Assembly (NCBI RefSeq): GCF_029854705.2
Contig: NZ_CP139035.1
Location: forward strand, 1,302,001-1,366,000
From: Akkermansia sp. N21116
Lineage (GTDB): Bacteria > Verrucomicrobiota > Verrucomicrobiia > Verrucomicrobiales > Akkermansiaceae
Direction: 5' to 3'
Length of the DNA: 64,000 bases
Below, piece by piece: positions 1 through 8,757 of this stretch (positions are counted from its first letter, which is position 1; each line of letters opens with the position of its first letter). Below the pieces are notes generated by a model that saw nothing but the letters and a program-made list of their open reading frames with translations, had not been told where the DNA came from and made no database searches. Made by a program: the position numbers and the translations under genes.

Positions 1-491
1 AATTGTTCAAAACACTGCCGTTTACAGTAGAAAGTGGGGTGAGCCGGGCTCCAGCCTTTCTGGAACGAACCGGGAGTGTATTCTTTTCCTCTCCAGGATC
101 GGACTACCTTTCGTTCTTTGTTGATGTAGTCCAGATCCCCGTGGATAGCATCTGCTTCTGGATTGGCACAGAAGGCTTGAGCAATATCTCGCAAGACGTG
201 GTTGTCTTGATAGTAGTCATCGGCATTGAGGAATCCGATTACCTCTCCCGTGGCCATACGGATACCTTTGTTCATGGCATCGTAGATACCTTGATCCGGT
301 TCTGATATCCATCGCATGCGTCCAGAAAATGCCTTTTCGCTACTGCGTATTATCTCGACAGTTTTGTCGTTACTATTCCCGTCGACAATAATGTACTCGT
401 AGTCCTTGTTGCTCTGATTGAGGACGCTGTGTATGGTGTCGCCCAGAGTAGCCTCACTGTTATAGCAGACTGTGATAACGGTAATTTTCAT
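1..491 (-). CDS. GT2-family glycosyltransferase, 3' end cut by window edge
   Basis: Reading the minus strand from the ATG at 491 gives an open frame of 163 codons that runs off the left edge, so only the N-terminal half is visible. It starts MKITVITVCYNSEATL, the usual beginning of a GT-A fold inverting transferase. It continues with an IIVDGNSNDKT segment (nucleotide-sugar site) and a FLNADDYY segment, where the DxD-like acidic pair should bind the metal. The product should add a sugar from a nucleotide donor to the lipid-linked capsule repeat in the cytoplasm. It lies 20 bp after the PglC-like transferase and is probably the next gene of the same operon. The acceptor and sugar cannot be read from sequence. 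Confidence 0.85.
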   Translation of the reverse strand, partial: MKITVITVCYNSEATLGDTIHSVLNQSNKDYEYIIVDGNSNDKTVEIIRSSEKAFSGRMRWISEPDQGIYDAMNKGIRMATGEVIGFLNADDYYQDNHVLRDIAQAFCANPEADAIHGDLDYINKERKVVRSWRGKEYTPGSFQKGWSPAHPTFYCKRQCFEQ

Positions 492-511
492 CTGTTATCT
501 ATTTTCTAGTT

Positions 512-1273
512 TCAGTGTTGCAGGTGAGTAGGTTCGTTGCCGCGAATTCCTCGTGTTTCGGTGTCTTTGGGAAGAATGCAACGTTGAGCGGAGACAAGCG
601 CGTTCTGGCACTGTTCGATGCCTTCGCGTTTGAACACTTTATAGAAGGTTCGAAAGAGGATGCAGACATCTGAGAACAGGGAGGCGTGAAGGATGTAATC
701 CAAGTCGAAACAGACGCGTTGGCGAAATGTGAGGTTATTGCGTCCCTGAATTTGGGCGAGGCCGGTGATACCGGGGCGCATCATCATTCTTCTCTCTTGT
801 GTGGAGGGTGCAAAATTGGACATTTGCTCCGGGATCCACGGTCTGGGGCCGACGAAGCTCATGTCGCCTTTGAGGACGTTGATGAGTTCGGGGAATTCGT
901 CGAGCGAAGTTGATCGAAGAAATGCTCCCAGCTTGGTGGTGCGTTGTTCGTCGGGGAGAAGATTTCCATCGGAGTCACGTTCATCGGTCATCGTTTTGAA
1001 CTTGATGATCTGGAAGGGTTTTCTGTGTTGTCCGATACGCGTTTGGCGGAAGAAGGGAGAGGCTCCGGTTTTAATTCTCAGGATGATGTAGATGGGGAGG
1101 ATGAGGAAGGGGATGATGAAAATGAGGCTTGTACACGCGACGATGAAGTCGAGGGGCCGTTTAATATATCTGGCGTAAAAGGTGATATGTTTCCGTTTGT
1201 GTTGATGAGGCAGGTGTTGGGGAGTAGTGCTTCCTGAAGGAATGGAGAGGTCGGAAGCGTGTCTGGTGGGCAT
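512..1273 (-). CDS. Undecaprenyl-phosphate sugar phosphotransferase (PglC-like, monotopic)
   Basis: The 253-residue protein has one hydrophobic segment (about residues 38-68) followed by the bacterial sugar-transferase catalytic domain. Visible motifs are KFKTM, the SLDEFPELINVLKGDMS segment carrying the catalytic Asp-Glu pair, SFVGPRP and RPGITGLAQIQGRN. Known family members transfer a sugar-1-phosphate from a UDP-sugar to undecaprenyl phosphate, the first membrane step of capsule or O-antigen repeat synthesis. Its size fits the small PglC class rather than the large WbaP/WcaJ class with an N-terminal membrane domain. The basic, polar N-terminal 30 residues are unremarkable, and a later start is possible. 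It is the fourth gene of the capsule operon. Confidence 0.9.
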   Translation of the reverse strand: MPTRHASDLSIPSGSTTPQHLPHQHKRKHITFYARYIKRPLDFIVACTSLIFIIPFLILPIYIILRIKTGASPFFRQTRIGQHRKPFQIIKFKTMTDERDSDGNLLPDEQRTTKLGAFLRSTSLDEFPELINVLKGDMSFVGPRPWIPEQMSNFAPSTQERRMMMRPGITGLAQIQGRNNLTFRQRVCFDLDYILHASLFSDVCILFRTFYKVFKREGIEQCQNALVSAQRCILPKDTETRGIRGNEPTHLQH

Positions 1274-1326
1274 GGCTTTTGTTATGAGGAAGTTTGTACG
1301 GAAAGGTTCCTGTCATTGGAGTGGAA

Positions 1327-1995
1327 TCATGCTCTGCTCCGTACGTGTTCGGGGCGGTGGGCATCGGTTCCGATCCAGTTGCAGAGACCTTTTTTCCGCA
1401 GTGTTCGGGCCAATTTCTGGATATGCCGTCCTCGCATTCCGATGAGGGATGAGAGGTTGATCTGGAACTCGACTTCGTTTTGATGGAGAAGTTCCAGGGC
1501 TTCCAGGTCGAGTATGGAGCCGTATCGTTCCGGGTGTGCCAGGACGGGGATGTAGCCCTGAGCCTGAACGAGGAAGATCATTTCTTCCCAGTTGCCGGGG
1601 AGTGAGATACGAGAAAATTCAATCAGCAGACGCTTGCCATCGTAGGTGAGTAGTTTTTCCGAGTTGTCCTTGAGCCGGGGCAGGAAGCTTTCGTCGAGCA
1701 TGTATTCGGCTGCCAGCCGGAGGTCGAAGCCGTTGAGGTCGAGTGTTGCCAAGGCCTCGTTGTACCTCTTGCGGAGATTGCTGGCAGTGTTGTCGGGCAG
1801 CTCGGCCATGACGTGCGGAGTACACCAGGCTCCCCGGAGACCGATTCGGCGCATGGCGTTGATGATGGCCTGGCTGTCTTCCGGGCTTTGTGCTCCATCG
1901 TCTATTCCCCAAAGGATGTGACTGTGCCTGTCCATGCCGTCGGGAAACAGCACGGACAGGTCAGCCGGATTCCTATGAAAGAAGGGTAATCGCAT
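1327..1995 (-). CDS. cpsB: CpsB/YwqE-type PHP-domain tyrosine-protein phosphatase
   Basis: The 222 residues carry the metal-binding motifs of the PHP phosphatases that act on bacterial tyrosine kinases: DRHSHILWGIDDG near residues 22-34, an AEYM motif near 100, HPERYG near 155 and GTDAHRPEH near the C-terminus. Known relatives are manganese-dependent and dephosphorylate the tyrosine tail of the capsule autokinase. The kinase gene lies just upstream (41 bp gap), so this protein and the Wzc-like protein probably form the phosphorylation cycle controlling polymer assembly. This phosphatase family is best known from Firmicutes; Proteobacterial Wzc systems usually use a low-molecular-weight phosphatase (Wzb). 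Confidence 0.9.
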   Translation of the reverse strand: MRLPFFHRNPADLSVLFPDGMDRHSHILWGIDDGAQSPEDSQAIINAMRRIGLRGAWCTPHVMAELPDNTASNLRKRYNEALATLDLNGFDLRLAAEYMLDESFLPRLKDNSEKLLTYDGKRLLIEFSRISLPGNWEEMIFLVQAQGYIPVLAHPERYGSILDLEALELLHQNEVEFQINLSSLIGMRGRHIQKLARTLRKKGLCNWIGTDAHRPEHVRSRA

Positions 1996-2035
1996 CGATG
2001 GACGGAGGATGGGAGGGAGCAGTAATGAAAAGGAC

Positions 2036-4396
2036 TTATTTGTCTTTTGTGGAATAGCCGTATCCGTAGCCGTAGTAGTGGTAGCGAGCGCGTTTGAAAT
2101 CGACGTCGTTTAAGACGAAGGCTGCGCCGGGGAGTTTCCCTTCATCGGCCAGTTTCTGGATGGAGGGGACGAAGCGTTTGTCGATTTTATTGCTTCGGAT
2201 CACATACAGGGTGACGTCGGCAAATCGTGCGATGATAGAGGAATCTGCCAGAATACCGAAGGGGGCTCCGTCGATCACGATGCGGTCATAGATGGATTGC
2301 CAGTGATGGATCAGATTAGCCAAGTGGGCTTGGTCGAGCAGAGGGACGGGATTGGGGGGCAGGGGACCGATAGGAAGAACGTCCACGCGGGCGGATTCCT
2401 CTTCCAGAGTGACAAATGGAGATTTGCCGTCTTCAAGCTCTAACGAGGTGTTGAGCAAGAGATTGGATAACCCCGGCTTCCTTCGCAGATTGAGCCTTTT
2501 GGTGAGTGTACCCTTGCGGAGGTCGCCGTCGATGAGAAGCACTCTTTTACCTGTTTTGCCAAAGGAAACCGCCAGATTGGACGAGGTGAATGTTTTGCCC
2601 TCCCCGCTCATTGTCGATGTGATCAGGATGAGCATGGAGGAGTTTTTCTTGTTGGGTACCATGAGCTCCAGATTGTTTCGTAGAATATGGAAGCTCTCGA
2701 CTATGAAGGAGCGGTCATTGCGCAGAATGAGGGTGTTCTCTTTTTTCTCTCGCTTGGTGAGAGGGGGGAATTCGGAGACGACTGGGATGGTAGTGAGCCC
2801 CAGGAGGTCCTGTTTCGTCGTCACCTTGGTGTCTAAAGCGGCGGCTCCTAAAAGGGCGAAGATGCATAGTGCGGCACCACCGCATGCTCCGGCCGCAACA
2901 AAGAGTTTGGTTTTCGGTGCGACGGGGATGTCTTTACCGAAAGCTGCTTCGAGGATGCGGGCGTTGGGTTCCGTGGTAGCGAGGGAAAGCGCGTTTTCTT
3001 CACGCTTGCCCAGAAGCATGATGTAGAGCTCTTCTTTCACCTTTTGTTCCCGGAGCATGGGAACGAGTGCTTTTTCGTGGGAGGCGGTTGCAACGAGTTT
3101 CTTACTGAGTTCGTTTTTCTTGTTGTTTACTTCTTCAAGTTGCAGGGTAAGGGCTCTATGATGGTTATTGATGGAACGGTTCAGTGCGTTGATCATGGAA
3201 TCCATATCTTTGACCAGGGATGAGACAAGAGGGTTTTTAGAGCCTGCGCTGGCAACGAGTCTCTGATATTTCAGGAAGGCTTCATTGTATTGCTCGATCT
3301 GGTGTGTGATGGCGGGGTCATTGATGCCATGACTGGCGGAGAACATTTGCCTCTTGGAATTTTTGGCGGATGCCAGGATGTTTTGAAGGGATTCGACTTG
3401 TTTGATTTGCGTATCGATATCGAAAGCATTTTTATCCAGATCCTGGACTTTAAGATAATTGGTTCCGAGTTCTGTCGTCATATCGAGAACCAGTTCATTA
3501 TTCTTTTTGAAATCGAGAATGCGCTTATCGACTGTGCCAAGCTCTCCCCCGAGTTTTTTGAGGCGTTCGAGGATAAATGCTTCCGCTTTGCGGGAAGCAA
3601 GGAGCTTTTCTTCAATTGACTGATCGTTATATTCCTTGATCAATGAATTAAGAATATCGGCTGACTTCTTTGCATTTGAAGTGGTGATTTGAAGTTCAAT
3701 GAGGCTCGTCTCTTTGGCATCTGGGCGGGTGATGTTGAGCTTTCCGAGAATTTGATCTGTAGTTTCCCGCTGGGATAAACGACGGACGATGATGGGGGTT
3801 TGATAGTAATCGGCGTTGAAATAGGATGTCGGGCGTACGACGAGTTGTCCAAAGGGCAGGCTTCCAACAGTGTTGAATGTCCCTTCGAAAGAGACTGGGA
3901 CATCATTGGTGTCGTTGTAGGTCAAGGTGTAAGTGGTTTCGTCCCTGGGCGTAATCGTGAGTGTGAGTTGGCGTTGTTCGTCAATTTGAGGGAAGTCGAC
4001 TGCTATCGGGGACTCATCGTAGAGGTCGATTTGCCTGATATCGTGGGTGCGCCAGTAGCTGACATTGAGTTTGAGGGACTCGACGACATTATTCATGAGT
4101 TCCGTCGATTTCACGACGTAGCTTTCGTTGGCAATGTTGACGTTACCCGACCCAATCCCCAATTCCGTTAGAACCATGTCTGATGCCGAAGCATTTTTTT
4201 GATTGTCGTCCCGCAACATGATGCGGGCTGTTTTCTGGAAGGAGTAACCCTGTTTGGCTGCCACATAGAAAGCGGCAGATGCCCCAACGAGAGAGGAGAG
4301 AAGTATCCAGAACCAATATCGGCGTATGATGCCAATGATTGACTCAATCGAAAAAACGTCGGATTCATCTTGTTGGGGAAGAATGTCGAGGGGCAT
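2036..4396 (-). CDS. Wzc-like polysaccharide co-polymerase and tyrosine autokinase
   Basis: The 786-residue inner-membrane protein has a Wzz-type N-terminal part with a first membrane helix near residues 30-50. A long periplasmic coiled-coil region follows, then a second helix near 497-520 and a cytoplasmic BY-kinase domain. In the kinase, Walker A is MSGEGKTF (about 592-600), the A' motif is VLLIDGDLRKG and the Walker B-like motif is IVIDGAPFG. The C-terminus ends in a tyrosine cluster (YHYYGYGYGYS), the expected autophosphorylation tail. It is a fused PCP plus kinase, as in Wzc and Bacteroidota relatives, and should govern polymer length and export with the Wza-like protein encoded just upstream. 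The CpsB-type phosphatase follows. Confidence 0.93.
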   Translation of the reverse strand: MPLDILPQQDESDVFSIESIIGIIRRYWFWILLSSLVGASAAFYVAAKQGYSFQKTARIMLRDDNQKNASASDMVLTELGIGSGNVNIANESYVVKSTELMNNVVESLKLNVSYWRTHDIRQIDLYDESPIAVDFPQIDEQRQLTLTITPRDETTYTLTYNDTNDVPVSFEGTFNTVGSLPFGQLVVRPTSYFNADYYQTPIIVRRLSQRETTDQILGKLNITRPDAKETSLIELQITTSNAKKSADILNSLIKEYNDQSIEEKLLASRKAEAFILERLKKLGGELGTVDKRILDFKKNNELVLDMTTELGTNYLKVQDLDKNAFDIDTQIKQVESLQNILASAKNSKRQMFSASHGINDPAITHQIEQYNEAFLKYQRLVASAGSKNPLVSSLVKDMDSMINALNRSINNHHRALTLQLEEVNNKKNELSKKLVATASHEKALVPMLREQKVKEELYIMLLGKREENALSLATTEPNARILEAAFGKDIPVAPKTKLFVAAGACGGAALCIFALLGAAALDTKVTTKQDLLGLTTIPVVSEFPPLTKREKKENTLILRNDRSFIVESFHILRNNLELMVPNKKNSSMLILITSTMSGEGKTFTSSNLAVSFGKTGKRVLLIDGDLRKGTLTKRLNLRRKPGLSNLLLNTSLELEDGKSPFVTLEEESARVDVLPIGPLPPNPVPLLDQAHLANLIHHWQSIYDRIVIDGAPFGILADSSIIARFADVTLYVIRSNKIDKRFVPSIQKLADEGKLPGAAFVLNDVDFKRARYHYYGYGYGYSTKDK

Positions 4397-4454
4397 GGTG
4401 AAGGGGTAGATAGCTATGAATGAGACACGACATTTGAGATCAGAGGGAGTGCGG

Positions 4455-5225
4455 TTAGACGCTCAAAGCAATGATAGCGATGACGATACCAAGACCTGAG
4501 AGCCCCCATCCGTACCACTGGGCAGCGTCACTTCGCGTGTTGACCTTTCGTTCCGAGGGAGAGACGTAGATGGTGTCGTTCTGCTGGATATAATAGTAGG
4601 GAGAGTTGAAAAGGTCCTTGCTGCGAAGGTCGATGTTGGCGATCTGGCGCTGACCGTTCGTTTCTCGGATGAGCGTGACGTCGCGGTTACCGTCGATATT
4701 CAGGTCGCCGGCACGGGAAATGGCTTCGAGGATCGTCACCCGCTGGCCTTCGATGGAATAGGTGCCGGGTTTGTTGACTTCGCCAATGACAGAGAACTTG
4801 AAATTCATGATCTGCACGTTGACGGAAGCGTCCTTAATGTAATCATTGGAACGAAGTTTTCCCGCGATATCTTTGGCGAGTGTCGTGCAGGACTTTCCGG
4901 CAGCTTTCATGGTACCAATCACGGGCAGGACGATATTGCCGTTGGCGTCGACGAGGTAACCTTTCGGTTTGTTGGTATTGTTGGAACTCGTTGTCGCGTT
5001 GCCCATTTCCGCCATGATGAATGGGGCTGTGAGTTCCGGCTGCTTGCTGCTGACGGAGATGTAGAGCTGGTCGTCCTTTTGGATGAGGGTTTCGTAGTTC
5101 TTTCTGATCGTTTCCCGGGTATTGTCCTGGGCATCCTGTAAATAGAGAACTTCTTTGGGATTGACGCAGGAGTTCAGGAGAGCAGTGCAGGCGATTAAAG
5201 CAAAAAGGTGGGCTGTGTGTTTCAT
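4455..5225 (-). CDS. Wza-like polysaccharide export lipoprotein
   Basis: The 256-residue protein begins with a lipoprotein signal ending in LLNSC (Cys20). It contains the Poly_export domain (about 45-130, with YLVDANGNIVLPVIGT) and one SLBB-like beta-grasp domain (KPGTYSIEGQRVTILEAI). The C-terminus is a hydrophobic helix (GLGIVIAIIALSV), where E. coli Wza has the amphipathic helices forming its outer-membrane pore. It is much shorter than E. coli Wza, as in Bacteroidota-type exporters. It should form the periplasmic/outer-membrane ring of the capsule channel docked to the Wzc-like protein. It is the first recognisable gene of the operon, with 570 bp of untranslated sequence upstream. Confidence 0.9.
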   Translation of the reverse strand: MKHTAHLFALIACTALLNSCVNPKEVLYLQDAQDNTRETIRKNYETLIQKDDQLYISVSSKQPELTAPFIMAEMGNATTSSNNTNKPKGYLVDANGNIVLPVIGTMKAAGKSCTTLAKDIAGKLRSNDYIKDASVNVQIMNFKFSVIGEVNKPGTYSIEGQRVTILEAISRAGDLNIDGNRDVTLIRETNGQRQIANIDLRSKDLFNSPYYYIQQNDTIYVSPSERKVNTRSDAAQWYGWGLSGLGIVIAIIALSV

Positions 5226-5697
5226 GTGGATAGGTTGAGTGTAAGAATGGTTATTGATAAAATTGGTGATGAATGATGAAGTTTGGAGTTGTCAGAAATC
5301 TGTAATGTTACATCAATGTTAAATTTTCCCCATATAATGTCCTGATGAGAGTGGGATAGGTATGGTTGATTATTGTTTTGCCTCGAAAAGAAAATCGCTG
5401 GAAAGTCCAAATCCAGGTGATTGAATACGGGATTTTTGAAAAGTTATAATTATTTGAAAATAAATAAATTATAGTATTTTTTAATGCCATGGGTTCTTGA
5501 AGAGACCTTGGATGTATGCATCCGTTGCGCGTATTAAAGCGGATTGTAAATCCGTTAAAATAACTCATTTTTTTATTATTTTAAACGTTTGTATGGTTTT
5601 TGAATTTCCGTAATTTGCTTATAATGAGTCCAATATGGAAAATTGGTTATATTGGGGCTGGATGAAGCCAAGAATTTGGGAATCCGGTGGGGAATAG
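5226..5697. other. Non-coding region upstream of the capsule operon
   Basis: About 470 bp without a credible gene separate the capsule operon from the phosphoglucomutase terminator. The part at 5400-5600 is conspicuously AT-rich, with runs of A and T. It holds a short inverted repeat at about 5539-5555 (GCGGATT, 3-base loop, AATCCGT). The promoter and leader of the capsule operon must lie here on the minus strand, but I could not pick a convincing -35/-10 pair. Short open frames in the region have no recognisable features. Confidence 0.5.
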
Positions 5698-5701
5698 ACG
5701 C

Positions 5702-5737
5702 AAAAAGCCCCGCCGGGGCGATACCTCGGCGGGGCTT
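5702..5737 (-). terminator. Rho-independent terminator of the phosphoglucomutase gene
   Basis: Perfect 11-bp stem: AAGCCCCGCCG at 5705-5715 pairs with CGGCGGGGCTT at 5727-5737, with an 11-base loop. On the minus strand the stem is followed by five T (complement of 5702-5706). It lies 60 bp beyond the stop of the minus-strand gene at 5798. Confidence 0.9.
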
Positions 5738-5797
5738 GGTGAATGGTGTTCCCGGCGGGTTTCCGGGTGGGAACAATAAAGTGATGTAGAAGGGCCG

Positions 5798-7741
5798 TCA
5801 GGCGTTGTTCGTACGGCGGACGGCGTCGGCTTCGACATCCTTCCAAAGGGCATCCAGAGTAACTTGGACGGCGTTCATGGAGGAAGGAACGTCTTCTCCG
5901 GGGTTACCTTTGCCGAAGAAGTAATACTTGATTTTCGGTTCTGTGCCGGACGGACGGACGGCAAAGGAGTACCCTCCTTCGAGATCCATGAAAATCATGT
6001 CGGACGGGGGGATGGGGTCGCCTTCTTCATCGTACATGTCTCCCTTGGTGAAGTCGCGGACGGCGACGACTTTCATGCCGTGGACTTCGGTCATAGGGGA
6101 GGAAACGTAGGATTTGGCTAGGGCGGCTATTTTGGCAGCACCGTCCGCGCCTTCCATGACGAGAGACTTGCCCATTTCGAGATGGACGCCGTATTCGGAG
6201 AAGAGTTCATCGAGGAGTTCCGGGATGGTCTTGCCGATGGAGGCTGCATAGGCGGCGAGTTCGGCAAAGAGGAGGGCGGCGGCGTTGGCATCCTTGTCTC
6301 GGACGAAATCCTGAGCAAGGTACCCGTAACTTTCTTCTCCTCCGAAGACGAAGAAGCGGCTGTATTCGAGGCGGAGGGCTCGTGTAGCTTCTTCCGTCAT
6401 TGTCCTGTAGTTACTGCGTTTGGCAGCAGGGATGGCTTCTTCGTATTTGCCGAGCTTCTGAGCGATATATTTGAACCCGGTGAGGACATTGACGACTTCA
6501 ATGCCGTAGCGATGTCCGATTGCATCCTGGAGCTGGGACGTGACGAAGGTTTTGATCATGACGGCATGGGACCGGGTGGCATCGTTGATCCACCCGAGTT
6601 CCGTCATGGTCTTGCAGCGGTACCAGGCAAGGAGGGACCCGACCTGGTTGCCGGTGAGGAGGCGCATGTTGCCGGAAGCTTCCCGGACAGCTACACCCAT
6701 GCGGTCACAATCGGGGTCGGTGGCAATGACGATGTCTGCACCAGAGGCATTGGCTTGATCAATAGCGAGAGTAAGGGCTTCGGAATTTTCCGGGTTAGGT
6801 GATTTAACCGTGGGGAAACGTCCGTCCTGGATATCCTGGGAGGCAACCGTTGCAACATCGCATCCGATCTCGCGGAGGAGGGGAACGATGATATGTCCGC
6901 CAGTGCCGTGGAGGTTGGTATAAACGACTTTAGCTCCGCCGTTGGAGAAGAGGCCGGGTTGGAGGGTGATGGACTTGAGGCGGTCCATATAGATGCGGTC
7001 GAACTTGGCTCCGAGTTCGGAGAGTGTTCCCCGGAGGTCGGCGGGGAGAGGTTCGTAGGCTTCGGAAGCGAGGCGATTGACTTCATCAATGACACCTTTG
7101 TCGTGCGGAGGGACGAGTTGGGCTCCGTCGTCGAAGTAGGCTTTGAACCCGTTGTCGTGAGCGGGGTTGTGGCTGGCGGTGAGGACGATGCCGGTGTCGG
7201 CGTTGAGTTCGCGGATGGCGAATGAAATTTCCGGTGTAGCGCGCGGAGCATCGAAGAGGTAGGCGTCGCACCCGAGATCGGTGGCGATTTTAGCGCAGTA
7301 TTCGGCGAAGTCCCGTGAGAAATGGCGGGTGTCGTGTCCGATGACGATTCGCGGTTTACGGTCGGTGCCTTGCGATGCGACATGCCGCTTGACGTAGATG
7401 ATGAGGCCTTGCATGGCTCTGCCGACATTGAAATAGTTCATGCAGGCGGTGCCGATGCAGGGAAATTCCGGTCGACCGTTGGGGCCGCCTGCTCCTTGTT
7501 CGGCAGAGGTGACAATGGATCCGATGGTTCGTCCTCGAAGGCCGCCCGTACCGAAAGCGAGCGTTTTATAGAATCTGTCGTTGAGTTCGTTCCATTCGCC
7601 ATGTTCGGCAAGTTCGGCGATGGCTGCTGCGGCGATGGGGCTGGTGGTTCCGGAGAGGAGGAGATTAATGTTGGTGCGGGAGGCGGGCAAGAGTTGCCCT
7701 GTCGCAACGGCGTCCTGAAGCAAAGTATCCAGCTGTTTCAT
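5798..7741 (-). CDS. pgm: Phosphoglucomutase/phosphomannomutase (phospho-sugar mutase)
   Basis: This 647-residue cytoplasmic enzyme has all four landmarks of the alpha-D-phosphohexomutase family. They are the phosphoserine loop TASHNP (about 189-194), the metal loop DPDCDRMGVAV (about 342), the sugar-binding GGEESYGY loop and the phosphate-binding RPSGTEPKIKYY near residue 600. The family interconverts sugar-1- and sugar-6-phosphates. Its length and the GEES loop resemble the PgcA type acting on glucose phosphates. It probably feeds UDP-glucose supply, which would suit the neighbouring capsule operon, but it is separately transcribed and has its own terminator. The substrate preference is inferred. 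Confidence 0.92.
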   Translation of the reverse strand: MKQLDTLLQDAVATGQLLPASRTNINLLLSGTTSPIAAAAIAELAEHGEWNELNDRFYKTLAFGTGGLRGRTIGSIVTSAEQGAGGPNGRPEFPCIGTACMNYFNVGRAMQGLIIYVKRHVASQGTDRKPRIVIGHDTRHFSRDFAEYCAKIATDLGCDAYLFDAPRATPEISFAIRELNADTGIVLTASHNPAHDNGFKAYFDDGAQLVPPHDKGVIDEVNRLASEAYEPLPADLRGTLSELGAKFDRIYMDRLKSITLQPGLFSNGGAKVVYTNLHGTGGHIIVPLLREIGCDVATVASQDIQDGRFPTVKSPNPENSEALTLAIDQANASGADIVIATDPDCDRMGVAVREASGNMRLLTGNQVGSLLAWYRCKTMTELGWINDATRSHAVMIKTFVTSQLQDAIGHRYGIEVVNVLTGFKYIAQKLGKYEEAIPAAKRSNYRTMTEEATRALRLEYSRFFVFGGEESYGYLAQDFVRDKDANAAALLFAELAAYAASIGKTIPELLDELFSEYGVHLEMGKSLVMEGADGAAKIAALAKSYVSSPMTEVHGMKVVAVRDFTKGDMYDEEGDPIPPSDMIFMDLEGGYSFAVRPSGTEPKIKYYFFGKGNPGEDVPSSMNAVQVTLDALWKDVEADAVRRTNNA

Positions 7742-7891
7742 GGTAGGATCAGATTAGCGCATTTTTTTTGACTGGCAATCATGCAATGCGTGTATGCCGT
7801 CTGCCTGTGTTGGTTCATTGCAGAGAGGCGGTGGGGGAACACGCATTCTTGTCTTGTCTGTCTTGTCCGTTTGAGGCGATAATGAACAGGT

Positions 7892-8692
7892 ATGGCAAAT
7901 GGTGAGATCGGGAAAACGGTGGTGCTTGTGGCGCATGGATCCGGCATGGCTGCATATGATGCGCTGTGGCGGGAACGTGTACTGAAACATTTGGGAGAGG
8001 AATTTCCGAGGGTGCGTTTTCATATGGGGGTTTTGAATGGGGAACTTGAGGCGTGGGAGGCTTTTCCCAAGGATGTGAGGGGAGGATGGGCAGTGATGCC
8101 TCTCGTGCTGTCGGATGGTGTGGTAACGCGGGTGCAGTTGCCTTCAGCCTTGTCCGAGTATGGAAGAAGGCTAGGTTGTGTGCCGGATGTGGAAATGCTG
8201 CCCCTGCCGGGTGTCCGGACAGAACTGGATGGAGCGGTTCGCCGCGTTTTGGAAGGATGGCGGGAGCGCGGAGGTGCCGAATGCGGGAGGAAAGGGGTGC
8301 TGGTTATCCAGCACGGAAGCATGCGCCATCCGGTGAGGAGCGGTGAGGCGATGGCTCGGCGATGGGCCGGAGTGTATCCGGAATACGGAGGATTTTATGC
8401 GGGGTATCTGAGCCAGGAACCGGGGATGGATGCCGTGCTGGCGGAAATACCGGAGAAGGAAGTGGTGGTGGTGAATTGGTTTTTGAATTGCGGCAATCAT
8501 GTGATAGAGGGAATTCCTTCCATGCTGGGATTGAAGGATGTGGAAGTTTGCGGGAAAGACGTGTTCGGGTGGCGCAATGCCGGGGATAAACGTATTTTTT
8601 ATACAACACCGGTAGGGGAATCCCCCGAATTTATGAAAGCGGTGACCGGGGTGGTGAGGGATTGGCTGGCTGGGAGCGGAGGGAAAGTGTAA
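7892..8692 (+). CDS. CbiX/sirohydrochlorin-chelatase-like protein
   Basis: The 266 residues form two similar halves, each starting with the chelatase signature: VVLVAHGS near residue 10 and VLVIQHGS near 138. The histidine of each HGS motif is the usual metal/tetrapyrrole ligand. The layout fits long-form CbiX/SirB proteins, which insert cobalt or iron into sirohydrochlorin. The second half keeps NWFLNCGNHVIEGIPSM, which resembles the chelatase C-terminal PxFLxxGxHV..DIP motif. No cobalamin or siroheme genes lie next to it, so the substrate is uncertain. It may instead be one of the uncharacterised CbiX-domain proteins. It stands alone between divergent and convergent neighbours. Confidence 0.65.
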   Translation: MANGEIGKTVVLVAHGSGMAAYDALWRERVLKHLGEEFPRVRFHMGVLNGELEAWEAFPKDVRGGWAVMPLVLSDGVVTRVQLPSALSEYGRRLGCVPDVEMLPLPGVRTELDGAVRRVLEGWRERGGAECGRKGVLVIQHGSMRHPVRSGEAMARRWAGVYPEYGGFYAGYLSQEPGMDAVLAEIPEKEVVVVNWFLNCGNHVIEGIPSMLGLKDVEVCGKDVFGWRNAGDKRIFYTTPVGESPEFMKAVTGVVRDWLAGSGGKV

Positions 8693-8757
8693 TTTTTTTG
8701 CTCTTGAATGCGTTTGTTTCTTGAGCGGAGGTAGATGATGTTTTAGTGGTATGGGGT

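Noticed and set aside
161-182. TGGCAC followed by TTGA, resembling a sigma-54 promoter
   Set aside because: The spacing to the second element is wrong (7 instead of 5) and it is inside the glycosyltransferase gene.
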